Below, one piece after another: positions 7,859 through 14,227 of a DNA stretch of 33,311 nt; position 1 is the stretch's first letter; the number at the start of each line of letters is the position of its first letter. Origin of the DNA: Salinisphaera sp. UBA6602. GTDB lineage: Bacteria; Pseudomonadota; Gammaproteobacteria; Nevskiales; Salinisphaeraceae. Both the position numbers and the translations under genes were made by a program. A model generated the notes under the pieces. It worked only from the letters and a program-made list of their open reading frames with translations. It was not told the origin of the DNA and ran no database searches. The DNA is taken from contig DJIE01000148.1 in the NCBI GenBank assembly GCA_002433465.1, forward strand, positions 1,954 through 35,264, written 5' to 3'.

Positions 7859-8803
7859 GTGACACGACGCATAGCGACAAAGCCGTTCGCGGCCCTGCTG
7901 GGCGCGCTGCTTTTCGTGTCGGCGGCAGCCACGGCGGTCACGCTCGACGAGCTCCAGCAAGAAATCGATACCGGCAAGTTCGATGCCGCGGCGCGCCTGT
8001 CCCAGACCTATCTGGAAGCCCATCCCGGCAACCGCGATGCGCGCTTCATGCATGCGCGCGCGCTCGCCGGCCAGGGGCATGTCGAGAAAGCGATCGCCGA
8101 ATACGAAAAACTCGCGGCGGATTACCCCCTGCGTGTGGAGCCGGCCAACAACCTGGCCGTGCTCTATGCCGATCAGGGCGAATACGACAAGGCCCGCAAG
8201 TGGCTGGAGAAGGCGCTGGCCACACAGCCGGCCTATGCGACCGCGCACCGCAACCTGGGCGATGTGTATACCGCCCTGGCGGAGCTGGCCTATCGCAAGG
8301 CGCTGGGCACCGACGACGACGACACCAAGCTACCGCTGACCATGCTGGATCGTCTATATTATGCACAGGAGTCGGTCGCGCCGGGGAATGCGCCGACGCC
8401 GGCGCCTGCGAAGCGGCCCGCGACGCCGAATTCCAATAGCGACACGATCAGCGATCAGGCCAGCCGCAGCATCATCCAGACCGTGCGTGCCTGGGCGCAG
8501 GCATGGTCGGCGCAGGATTTCGACGCCTACACCGATTTCTACGCGGATGAGTACGACCCGGGGGACGGCATGACTCGGCAGGAATGGCTCGAATTACGCC
8601 AGGCACGCCTGAACAAGCCCGAGGATATTCATATCCGTATCGAGGACCCTTCGATCACGCGTCTGGCCAATGGCGCGGTGCAGGTCGATTTCACCCAGGA
8701 ATACGAATCGCCCCGCTATAGCGACCGGGTCGACAAGCAGATGGTGCTCACCCGCACCCCGGCGGGCTGGCGCATCCTGCGCGAAACCACGGGAACGAAT
8801 TAG
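7859..8803 (+). CDS. Exported TPR protein with Cds6/NTF2-like C-terminal domain
   Basis: This 314-residue exported protein starts at GTG 7859, with AGGACAGGAC upstream and a signal peptide (basic start, then LLGALLFVSAAATA, cleavage near 27). Residues about 28-160 form tetratricopeptide repeats (AAYEKLA-type and EYDKARKWLEKAL units). After a Pro/Ala linker, residues about 195-314 form an NTF2-like domain (AWAQAWSAQDFDAYTDFYAD...) like that at the C-terminus of the neighbouring L,D-transpeptidase. The genes are 4 bases apart, so they are co-expressed. It is probably a periplasmic partner or scaffold of the transpeptidase; this is an inference from the shared domain. Confidence 0.85.
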   Translation: MTRRIATKPFAALLGALLFVSAAATAVTLDELQQEIDTGKFDAAARLSQTYLEAHPGNRDARFMHARALAGQGHVEKAIAEYEKLAADYPLRVEPANNLAVLYADQGEYDKARKWLEKALATQPAYATAHRNLGDVYTALAELAYRKALGTDDDDTKLPLTMLDRLYYAQESVAPGNAPTPAPAKRPATPNSNSDTISDQASRSIIQTVRAWAQAWSAQDFDAYTDFYADEYDPGDGMTRQEWLELRQARLNKPEDIHIRIEDPSITRLANGAVQVDFTQEYESPRYSDRVDKQMVLTRTPAGWRILRETTGTN

Positions 8804-8807
8804 CATC

Positions 8808-10028
8808 ATGTCCGCCCACCAAGCCGTCCATCGCTTTTTGTTGATCGCCTGCTGGCTGCTGGTGTCGGCAAGTGCGCTCGCGGCCGGGACCGACACCCAG
8901 ACGGCGCGCAGCGGCAAGGTTCACTCCAGCGCCGAGGCCCAGCTGCTGGCCGTGCTCAATCTGGCCCAGAAGGGCGACTACGACAGCGCGATCAACGATC
9001 TGTCCGATCTGATCGAGGCACGGCCGAATTTCCGGCTCGCCCAGCTCGTCTACGGCGAACTGATGGTGGCGCGCACCGGGCGCAGCATCGACCCGGCCAT
9101 CAGCGAAAAGATGCGCGACCAGCGCGATGCCCTGCTCGACGAGGCCAAGAGCCGCTGGGCGCACCGCGTATCCGCGGCCACTGACGGCAAGGTCCCGGAC
9201 GTGATCCTGCAGCTATCGCCGGAGTACGACAACGTGGTCGTGGTCGACCTGTCGAACAACCGGCTCTATCTGTTCGAGAACGAACAGGGCGTGCCCCGGC
9301 TGGTGTCCGACTTCTATACCACCATCGGTCGCGGCGGCGCCGGCAAACAGGTCGAGGGCGATATGCGCACGCCCATCGGCATTTACCACATCACCCGCTA
9401 TATCGACGACAACAAGCTGCCCGAGCTCTACGGCGTGGGCGCGCTGCCGGTGAACTACCCCAACGCCCTCGATCGGCTGCACGGGCGCACCGGCTACGGT
9501 ATCTGGCTGCACGGCGTGCCGCGCACCACCTATTCACGCACCCCGCGTGCCAGCGAAGGCTGTGTGGTGATCGCCAACGACGACTTCGAATCGATTCGCG
9601 AGCAGGTGACCGTCGGCAAGACGCCGGTAATCATGACCACCGGCCTGAACTGGGTATCGGCCGCCGAAGTCGAGCAGCAGCGCAGCGCGATGCTGGCCAC
9701 GATCGAATCCTGGCGGCATAGCTGGCAGGCGATCGATACGAAATCCTATCTCGCCTATTACGCGCCGAGCTTTGTCAGCGACAAGGGCCTGGACAAGAAA
9801 GACTTCGCCATCGAAAAGAAACGCATCAACGCTACCAAGACAAAGATCGAGGTGGATTTGAGCGATATCAGCATCATGCGCTATCCGGGCGAGGATCGAA
9901 TGATGAAGGTGATGTTCAATCAGGCCTATACCAGCAACAACTACCATGCCGAAGACCGCAAGGTGCAGTACTGGCACCAAAGCGACGATGGCGAGTGGCA
10001 GATCGTGCTGGAAACCGAACAGGACTGA
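8808..10028 (+). CDS. L,D-transpeptidase (YkuD domain) with Cds6-type C-terminal domain
   Basis: This 406-residue periplasmic enzyme probably forms 3-3 peptidoglycan cross-links or attaches proteins to peptidoglycan. After a signal peptide (about 1-26) comes a helical N-terminal region. The YkuD catalytic domain follows (about 140-275) with His235 in WLHG and the nucleophile Cys252 in SEGCVV. A C-terminal NTF2-like domain (about 290-406) starts at ATIESWRHSWQAIDTKSYLAYY. The ATG at 8808 follows the TPR gene by 4 bases; a longer frame back to 8670 only reads the previous gene out of frame. The same TPR/transpeptidase pairing is known in other Gammaproteobacteria. Confidence 0.9.
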   Translation: MSAHQAVHRFLLIACWLLVSASALAAGTDTQTARSGKVHSSAEAQLLAVLNLAQKGDYDSAINDLSDLIEARPNFRLAQLVYGELMVARTGRSIDPAISEKMRDQRDALLDEAKSRWAHRVSAATDGKVPDVILQLSPEYDNVVVVDLSNNRLYLFENEQGVPRLVSDFYTTIGRGGAGKQVEGDMRTPIGIYHITRYIDDNKLPELYGVGALPVNYPNALDRLHGRTGYGIWLHGVPRTTYSRTPRASEGCVVIANDDFESIREQVTVGKTPVIMTTGLNWVSAAEVEQQRSAMLATIESWRHSWQAIDTKSYLAYYAPSFVSDKGLDKKDFAIEKKRINATKTKIEVDLSDISIMRYPGEDRMMKVMFNQAYTSNNYHAEDRKVQYWHQSDDGEWQIVLETEQD

Positions 10029-10609
10029 CCCCCGCCATACCCCGCCTGCGGGTGTAAATGACCCCTCTTGGCCGATCCGGGGTTATGAAGCGGGCCCGAA
10101 ATAAATTCTTCAATCGATGATTTGTCGGATTGATAACGCGGGTATGCAATAGCAGGCGCGGCTCGGCCACCGGGTCGCAAAGCCATTAAAAGAAATGACG
10201 CACAGGGGCCGGCCTTTCTTTCGATGGTGTTGAAAACGGCTGGCTACGTCAGCTGTTCTCGTACCGGGGCAATAAGCTCTCGCTGACGTCGTCTCTGCCA
10301 GCACGCTGCCCGGTCGCCGAGCCAAGCGCAGGAACTGCCGTACGGCCCGCAGCGGATAACGCAGGCACGCTTGTAATCAAACCGTTTTAGAACGAAGGCT
10401 GACGTCGGGCAGGAATCGAGCCTTCAATCCATGGGGCAGCACACACTCTGGCGCTCACGCGCCTGCGTTGAACGCGTCCCTGTTATCGGATGCTGGCTGG
10501 CCCAGCGCTGTTGGCCGCCGCGCGAGACGGTATCGATGCGACCGGGATCGAGACAATGCCGGCGTCAGCCGACAGCTTCGGCAACGGTTGCCGGCGACTG
10601 CCGCGTGGC
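10029..10609. other. Intergenic region between convergent ldt and dsbA
   Basis: This 581-base gap has no gene I can support. Its left part holds copy A of a dispersed element (about 10096-10270, listed separately). A weak stem ACCCC/GGGGT near 10060-10085 has no T tract. From about 10280 to 10609 I see no RNA gene, terminator or coding frame with a plausible start site; the frames there are antisense extensions of dsbA. Confidence 0.5.
10096..10270. repeat. Dispersed intergenic element, copy A
   Basis: This element matches copy B at 13819-13995 over about 170 bases. The best blocks are CAATCGATGAT...TTGATAACGC (10111-10139, 26 of 29 identical to 13837-13865) and GTTGA-AACGGCTG...GTCAGCTGT (10229-10256 versus 13954-13981). 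Spacing between the blocks is conserved and the middle also aligns (GC-AAGCCA, GAAA). No open frame is shared, so it is a non-coding repeat or a conserved regulatory or RNA element. Confidence 0.7.
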
Positions 10610-11254
10610 TTACCGAGGCGCCTTGCGCTGCTGTGCGATCAGGTAATCCGCGACCTCAAGCATACGATCGTTGCTGCCTGCCGTACGTCCGGTGATGTAG
10701 TAGCGGCCTGCAACCGTAATGGCCGGGGTCGCCGTCACCGGATAAGCCTGCATGGCCTGGGCGGCTTCACGCAGCTTTTGCGTGATCTCGTCGCTTTCAT
10801 AGACCTGGGTGAAACGCTCGCCGTCGACGCCCTGAGACACCATGAAATCGCGCATGGCCGACTCGCTGGGCAGCCGCCGGCCCTGCTCATGGATGGCAGC
10901 AAAGATCTTGTCGTGCACCTGTTCCAGCACGCCGAGCTTTTCGGCGGTGTAATACAGACGCGCATAGGGCTCACCGCCGGCGCTGAACAATACCGGCACG
11001 CGCGAGAATTCCACGTCGTCGCCCAGCTGGGCGCGCCAGTCGTTGAGATCCGACTCGAGGTGATAACAGTGCGGACAGCTGTAAAGAAAGAACTCGGTGA
11101 CGTGGATCTTGCCGTCGTCGGGCGGGGCGATCGGCTGCTTGGCGGCGAGGTAATGCTCGCCTTCCACATAGCGCGAAATCATCAGCCCCTGGGCGTGAAC
11201 CACGCCCACGATCAGTAGCAGGGCCAAGCCCGCCGCAATACGCCACATCTTCAT
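10610..11254 (-). CDS. dsbA: Thiol:disulfide interchange protein DsbA
   Basis: This periplasmic dithiol oxidase (214 residues) introduces disulfides into exported proteins. It has a signal peptide (LALLLIVGVVHA, cleavage near 21), the thioredoxin-fold active site CPHC (Cys60, Cys63) after VTEFFLYS, and the cis-proline loop TATPAI (Pro177). The CPHC dipeptide is the DsbA type. It follows the cytochrome c4 gene by 39 bases on the same strand, the order seen in Pseudomonas near polA. The two probably share a transcript. Confidence 0.93.
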   Translation of the reverse strand: MKMWRIAAGLALLLIVGVVHAQGLMISRYVEGEHYLAAKQPIAPPDDGKIHVTEFFLYSCPHCYHLESDLNDWRAQLGDDVEFSRVPVLFSAGGEPYARLYYTAEKLGVLEQVHDKIFAAIHEQGRRLPSESAMRDFMVSQGVDGERFTQVYESDEITQKLREAAQAMQAYPVTATPAITVAGRYYITGRTAGSNDRMLEVADYLIAQQRKAPR

Positions 11255-11293
11255 TCGTGCCCGACCTCTTTCCGGCGCAGCGAAACCCGACGG

Positions 11294-12208
11294 TTACTGC
11301 GCGTTGTCGTTTGCTTCGCTGGCAGCGCCGTCGTCTTCGCCGGCATCGGCCTCTTTGTCGTCCGCGCCGTCGTCGGTGCTTGCGGCCTCGTCGCCGGCAG
11401 CGGCGCCGGCTTCCTGCTTGGCCGCTGCGTCGGCGTCCTGCGACTGCTGTTCGCTGGCCTCGACCTCCTCCGGCGAGGCTTCGCTTTCCGCGTCGCCGCC
11501 GGTCATCGCCTGGCCTGCTGCGGCGCCGGCAGGGCCACCGGCATGCTGCATCAGTGCGCCGTGCCCACCGCCTTTCTTGTCGCCGGTTGCCGGGCCAAGG
11601 CCGGCCACATAGGAGGCCAGTGCCTGGATATCGTCATCGCTGAGATTTTCGGCCACGCCATTCATGATGGTGGCATTGCGATAGCCCGAACGATCACCGC
11701 TACGATAGGCCTTGAGCTGGGTGGCGATATATTGCGGGGACTGGCCGGAAAGACGCGGAAACTTCGCGGCTTCGTTGCCCAGCCCGCTCGGGCCGTGGCA
11801 GCCGGAGCAGGCCGGTACGCCGTTTTCGGCATCGCCCGCGTGATAGAGGATGGCACCGGCCGGCGCGGTCGACACATCGGCAGCGCCCGGTCGGGTCTGC
11901 TGGGCGGCGTAATAGGCGGCCAGATTCTTCATGTCTTCGTCGCTCAGGCCGGCAGCCTGACCGGCCATGATCGCGTTCTGGCGCTCACCGGACTTGAACA
12001 GCTTGAGCTGTTCATAGATATAGGGCGCGCCCTGGCCGGCAAGCTTCGGAAACTGAGCCGACTCCATATTGCCCTGCGGGCCATGGCAGGCCGCACACTG
12101 GGCAGAGCGGGTCTTGCCGGCCTCGACATCACCGTCCACCAACGGCTCGGCAGCGACGGCCCCGGCACAGATCATCAAGCCGAACAACACAAAAAGGCGC
12201 TTGGTCAT
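11294..12208 (-). CDS. Diheme cytochrome c4 with long acidic tail
   Basis: This 304-residue periplasmic electron carrier has a signal peptide (about 1-20) and two cytochrome c domains, with haem sites CAACH (38-42) and CSGCH (134-138). Likely axial Met residues are in NAIMAGQ and NATIMNG. Cytochrome c4 normally ends near 200-210 residues. Here residues about 220-304 form an Ala/Asp/Glu/Ser tail of very low complexity. The ATG at 12208 has GGAG upstream and begins the signal peptide; a start 11 codons earlier breaks it. It feeds terminal oxidases in related bacteria. Confidence 0.9.
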   Translation of the reverse strand: MTKRLFVLFGLMICAGAVAAEPLVDGDVEAGKTRSAQCAACHGPQGNMESAQFPKLAGQGAPYIYEQLKLFKSGERQNAIMAGQAAGLSDEDMKNLAAYYAAQQTRPGAADVSTAPAGAILYHAGDAENGVPACSGCHGPSGLGNEAAKFPRLSGQSPQYIATQLKAYRSGDRSGYRNATIMNGVAENLSDDDIQALASYVAGLGPATGDKKGGGHGALMQHAGGPAGAAAGQAMTGGDAESEASPEEVEASEQQSQDADAAAKQEAGAAAGDEAASTDDGADDKEADAGEDDGAASEANDNAQ

Positions 12209-12241
12209 GTCGTAGTCGTCTCCGACGCAAAACGGCAGCAC

Positions 12242-12383
12242 AATGGCGCTATCCGAACTCGATCGGATTCTGGCTGCCCACTGGATATAGTCTTTTATTG
12301 TATACCACCCGCTGCGTACGCCACAGTCTTGTGCGCGGCCGCGGCTGACATTCCTTCACTTTTTTCCTGCCGGTTCGTCCTTC
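12242..12383. promoter_or_regulatory. Divergent promoter region between cytochrome c4 and engB
   Basis: On the minus strand TATACAAT (12304-12297) is a good -10 candidate for the c4-dsbA unit, about 90 bases before its start; its -35 is weak. No strong plus-strand promoter is visible before engB. Confidence 0.3.
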
Positions 12384-12998
12384 ATGACAAGCATTACGCC
12401 CGCCGATTTCAAAGCGATGCGCTTTGTATGCTCGGCCCCCAACCCGCGCGCCTTCCCCGAGCCGGCCGGCGCGGAGATCGCGTTTGCCGGCCGCTCCAAT
12501 GCCGGCAAGTCCAGCGCGCTCAATGCGCTCTGCGAGCGAACCGGTCTTGCACGTACGAGCAAGACGCCCGGCCGCACCCAGGCGATCAACTTCTTTACCA
12601 GCGAGCGGCTACGCTTTGCCGATCTGCCCGGCTACGGCTTCGCCAAGGTTCCGCCCGCGGTCAAGGCCGCCTGGCAATCGCTCATCGAAGGCTATCTGGC
12701 CAACCGCACGACGCTGGCCGGCGTCGTGCTGATCATGGACGCACGCCGCCCGCTGCTGGAATTCGATCGCCAGCTGATCGGCTGGGGCGAGACGCAGGGG
12801 CTGGGCTTTCATCTGCTGCTGACCAAAGCCGACAAACTGTCGCGCAACCAGCAGGTCAATACGTTACGCCAGGTTGCGCGCGATATGCCCGATGCCAGCG
12901 CACAGCTGTTTTCGGCCACCAAGCGCCTGGGCATCGACGAAGCCCGCTCGGCTATCGCGGCATTTGCCGATGGCGTCAATGAGCAGGTGGTGGACTAG
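12384..12998 (+). CDS. engB: Ribosome biogenesis GTP-binding protein EngB/YihA
   Basis: This 204-residue TrmE-Era-EngA-EngB-type GTPase acts in large-subunit ribosome assembly and cell division. Visible motifs are G1 GRSNAGKSS (36-44), G2 KTPGRTQ (60-66), G3 DLPGYGFAKVP (80-90) and G4 TKAD with G5 near SATK. The length is normal. The gene faces polA across an interval that holds the three small RNAs; in E. coli, engB faces polA across Spot 42 RNA. Confidence 0.95.
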   Translation: MTSITPADFKAMRFVCSAPNPRAFPEPAGAEIAFAGRSNAGKSSALNALCERTGLARTSKTPGRTQAINFFTSERLRFADLPGYGFAKVPPAVKAAWQSLIEGYLANRTTLAGVVLIMDARRPLLEFDRQLIGWGETQGLGFHLLLTKADKLSRNQQVNTLRQVARDMPDASAQLFSATKRLGIDEARSAIAAFADGVNEQVVD

Positions 12999-13009
12999 CA
13001 ATATACGCG

Positions 13010-13038
13010 TGTAAATAAGAATCATTCTCATGTATGCT
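13010..13038 (+). promoter_or_regulatory. Promoter overlapped by a Fur-like box
   Basis: AATAAGAATCATTCTCATG (13014-13032) is an imperfect palindrome centred on 13023 (GAAT-C-ATTC core) and matches the 19-bp Fur consensus at 11 positions. It fills the 17-bp spacer between a weak -35 TGTAAA (13010-13015) and a -10 TATGCT (13033-13038). That is the usual place for Fur repression. The target is the small gene at 13068. Confidence 0.6.
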
Positions 13039-13067
13039 CAAAGTGCATCCTTAAGGAGGGCTGACAC

Positions 13068-13268
13068 ATGGGATATGACATTCGGGCCTGGCTCGATCGA
13101 GAGGGCCGCCCCCAGTTGGAGATCATCGATATCGATTCCGGCCACGTGCAGCTGGCCTGGGACTGCGGCGGCGAACGCTCGCCGGCAATCAAGTCCCTGT
13201 TTCATGAGCTGATCCTTCTGAGCGTACGAGAGGATCTCAATCGGCGCATGGTGGTACCGCGCAGCTGA
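13068..13268 (+). CDS. Small hypothetical protein, probably iron-regulated
   Basis: This 66-residue protein has no motif I recognise. It is soluble (no signal peptide or membrane segment), with one Cys in WDCGGERS. Its pattern is a short beta-rich first half (DIRAWLDREGRPQLEIIDID) and a helical second half (AIKSLFHELILLSVREDL). Coding is supported by a strong AAGGAGGG 8 bases before the ATG, by the Fur-like promoter upstream and by a terminator 46 bases after the stop. It lies between engB and the small-RNA array and could be a monocistronic iron-starvation gene. Confidence 0.75.
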   Translation: MGYDIRAWLDREGRPQLEIIDIDSGHVQLAWDCGGERSPAIKSLFHELILLSVREDLNRRMVVPRS

Positions 13269-13313
13269 AGCCGGCGGATACGCGCATTTCGCGCGGTGAC
13301 TACCGCTCATCGG

Positions 13314-13347
13314 AAAACCGGCCGTTTTAATCGACGCGCCGGTTTTT
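13314..13347 (+). terminator. Rho-independent terminator of the small gene
   Basis: AAAACCGGC (13314-13322) pairs perfectly with GCCGGTTTT (13338-13346) and ends in a T run. It lies 46 bases after the stop of the 66-residue gene, in the right orientation. A second hairpin, TGTGGC/GCCACA, follows at 13349-13368. Confidence 0.8.
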
Positions 13348-13393
13348 CTGTGGCATAAAATAGCCACAACAAGAGATTGATTGCTCAGGGAAT

Positions 13394-13506
13394 AAAAAAA
13401 AGCCCCGGCGGCAGGGGGAATACCGCCGGGGCGACCGATCCAGCCTTGGGGGGAACCGGATCGTATTACCGCTCAGGGAGAAAAGCGGGCAAGTATTGCG
13501 CTTGCA
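13394..13506 (-). ncRNA. Small RNA copy 1 with C-rich loops, sigma-E-type promoter
   Basis: This is the member of the array nearest engB, about 112 nt and transcribed leftwards. In RNA order it has hairpin 1 GCAAG/CUUGC (13505-13489), starting right at the predicted 5' end. Hairpin 2 is CCGCU/AGCGG (13488-13469) with loop UUUCUCCCUG. Hairpin 3 is GAUCC/GGAUC (13462-13437) with six C in the loop. The terminator stem GCCCCGGCGG (13432-13402), with loop containing five C, is followed by eight U (13401-13394). No open frame is kept among the copies. Loops are conserved while stems change in pairs relative to copies 2 and 3. It sits where Spot 42 (enterics) and ErsA (Pseudomonas) lie. Confidence 0.85.
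13402..13432 (-). terminator. Terminator of small RNA copy 1
   Basis: A perfect 10-bp GC stem with an 11-base loop is followed on the minus strand by eight T (13401-13394). Read on the plus strand there is no T tract, which fixes the direction. Confidence 0.9.
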
Positions 13507-13511
13507 TAAGG

Positions 13512-13539
13512 TCAGACCGGCGGCCAACCGGTTTGTTCC
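13512..13539 (-). promoter_or_regulatory. Sigma-E/AlgU-type promoter of small RNA copy 1
   Basis: Minus-strand GGAAC (13539-13535), 18 bases, then TCTGA (13516-13512). This equals the RpoE/AlgU consensus GGAACTT-N16-TCTGA except for the two Ts. An A/T tract (13540-13560) upstream could be an UP-like element. The predicted start falls 6-7 bases later, at the first hairpin. Confidence 0.8.
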
Positions 13540-13611
13540 AAAAAAGTTGAAAAAAATTTTGCGTCGCGACAGCGGACCGCTCTGGGGAGAGCCAACCTGC
13601 TGAATGCGCGC

Positions 13612-13725
13612 AAAAAAAACCCCGACAGGCTGGGGGAAGCCTGTCGGGGCAATAGACCGGTTCTTGGGGGGAAACCGGATTCGGTTACCGCTCAGGGAGA
13701 AAAGCGGTCAAGCATTGCGCTTGTA
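13612..13725 (-). ncRNA. Small RNA copy 2 with C-rich loops, sigma-E-type promoter
   Basis: This middle member of the array is about 113 nt. Hairpin 1 is CAAGC/GCUUG (13723-13709). Hairpin 2 is ACCGCU/AGCGGU (13708-13687) with the same UUUCUCCCUG loop as copies 1 and 3. Hairpin 3 is CCGGUU/AACCGG (13678-13657) with six C in the loop. The terminator has a 12-bp stem CCCCGACAGGCU (13649-13620) with loop UCCCCC and then eight U (13619-13612). The terminator of this gene lies about 70 bases upstream of the copy 1 promoter, so each gene is a separate unit. Confidence 0.87.
13620..13649 (-). terminator. Terminator of small RNA copy 2
   Basis: A perfect 12-bp stem and 6-base loop are followed on the minus strand by eight T. 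Confidence 0.9.
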
Positions 13726-13730
13726 GAGGG

Positions 13731-13759
13731 TCAGACCCACAGGAACGCAAACAGGTTCC
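13731..13759 (-). promoter_or_regulatory. Sigma-E/AlgU-type promoter of small RNA copy 2
   Basis: Minus-strand GGAAC (13759-13755), 19 bases, then TCTGA (13735-13731); this is the N17 spacing also used by AlgU. A run of eight A/T (13772-13780) lies just upstream. The predicted start is near 13724, at the first hairpin. Confidence 0.78.
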
Positions 13760-13818
13760 CGGCCCGGGCAATTTTTTTTCGCCCGCCCGGTATCTTGTTC
13801 AGCGCTATTATCAATCCG

Positions 13819-13995
13819 GCCCAAGAAAAGATTATCCAATCGATGATCTTTCGGGTTGATAACGCCTGTGCGAAAGCACGTACGCCGCGGCCAACGGCCG
13901 CGAAGCCACCGAAAGACACGACGGATAGATGCCGGTCGTTATTTTTCGCCGGCGTTGAGAACGGCTGACGCGGTCAGCTGTCTTGGTGCCGGATC
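13819..13995. repeat. Dispersed intergenic element, copy B
   Basis: This copy lies between small RNA copies 2 and 3 and matches copy A at 10096-10270. It contains the blocks CAATCGATGAT...TTGATAACGC (13837-13865) and GTTGAGAACGGCTG...GTCAGCTGT (13954-13981). The second block forms a hairpin GCTGAC/GTCAGC. A TTATCAA at 13808-13814 mirrors TTGATAA at 13856-13862. A perfect hairpin GCCGGAT/ATCCGGC follows at 13988-14006. No gene is supported inside. Confidence 0.7.
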
Positions 13996-14040
13996 AAAAA
14001 TCCGGCATGGGGATATTCGTACGCGGGCTTGAGCACAAAG

Positions 14041-14157
14041 AAAAAACCCCGACGGCGGGGGGAACGCCGTCGGGGCAAGTATTCCGGTTCTTGGGGGGGA
14101 AACCGGATATTGGTTACCGCTCAGGGAGAAAAGCGGTCGAGCATCGCAATGCTCACG
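14041..14157 (-). ncRNA. Small RNA copy 3 with C-rich loops, sigma-E-type promoter
   Basis: This member is nearest polA, about 116 nt. Hairpin 1 is GAGCAU/AUGCUC (14154-14139), different in sequence from copies 1 and 2 but the same fold. Hairpin 2 is ACCGCU/AGCGGU (14137-14116), with the invariant UUUCUCCCUG loop. Hairpin 3 is CCGGUU/AACCGG (14106-14084) with seven C in the loop. The terminator has an 11-bp stem CCCCGACGGCG (14075-14047) with loop UUCCCCC, then six U (14046-14041). Its promoter lies only about 40-70 bases after the polA stop, in the same direction, so read-through from polA is also possible. Confidence 0.86.
14047..14075 (-). terminator. Terminator of small RNA copy 3
   Basis: A perfect 11-bp stem and 7-base loop are followed on the minus strand by six T and then CTTT. 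It would also stop polA read-through. Confidence 0.9.
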
Positions 14158-14162
14158 GGAAA

Positions 14163-14190
14163 TAAGACCGGGCGTTTCCCGGCGAGTTCC
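14163..14190 (-). promoter_or_regulatory. Sigma-E/AlgU-type promoter of small RNA copy 3
   Basis: Minus-strand GGAAC (14190-14186), 18 bases, then TCTTA (14167-14163). The -10 differs from TCTGA at one base, so this promoter may be weaker or partly different in control. An A/T tract (14201-14213) lies upstream. Confidence 0.68.
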
Positions 14191-14227
14191 AACTTTTCGC
14201 AAAAAATTTTCAAATCGCGATCGGGCC

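Noticed and set aside
11543..12982. 479-codon plus-strand frame across cytochrome c4 and engB
   Set aside because: It runs antisense to c4 and out of frame through engB, both of which are well supported.
13394..14157. CRISPR array reading of the three repeats
   Set aside because: Units are about 110 bases, unevenly spaced and each ends in a terminator; there are no short direct repeats with unique spacers and no cas genes.
13394..14157. Plus-strand transcription of the array
   Set aside because: The hairpins have A runs on their left and no T run on their right when read on the plus strand, so only minus-strand terminators fit.
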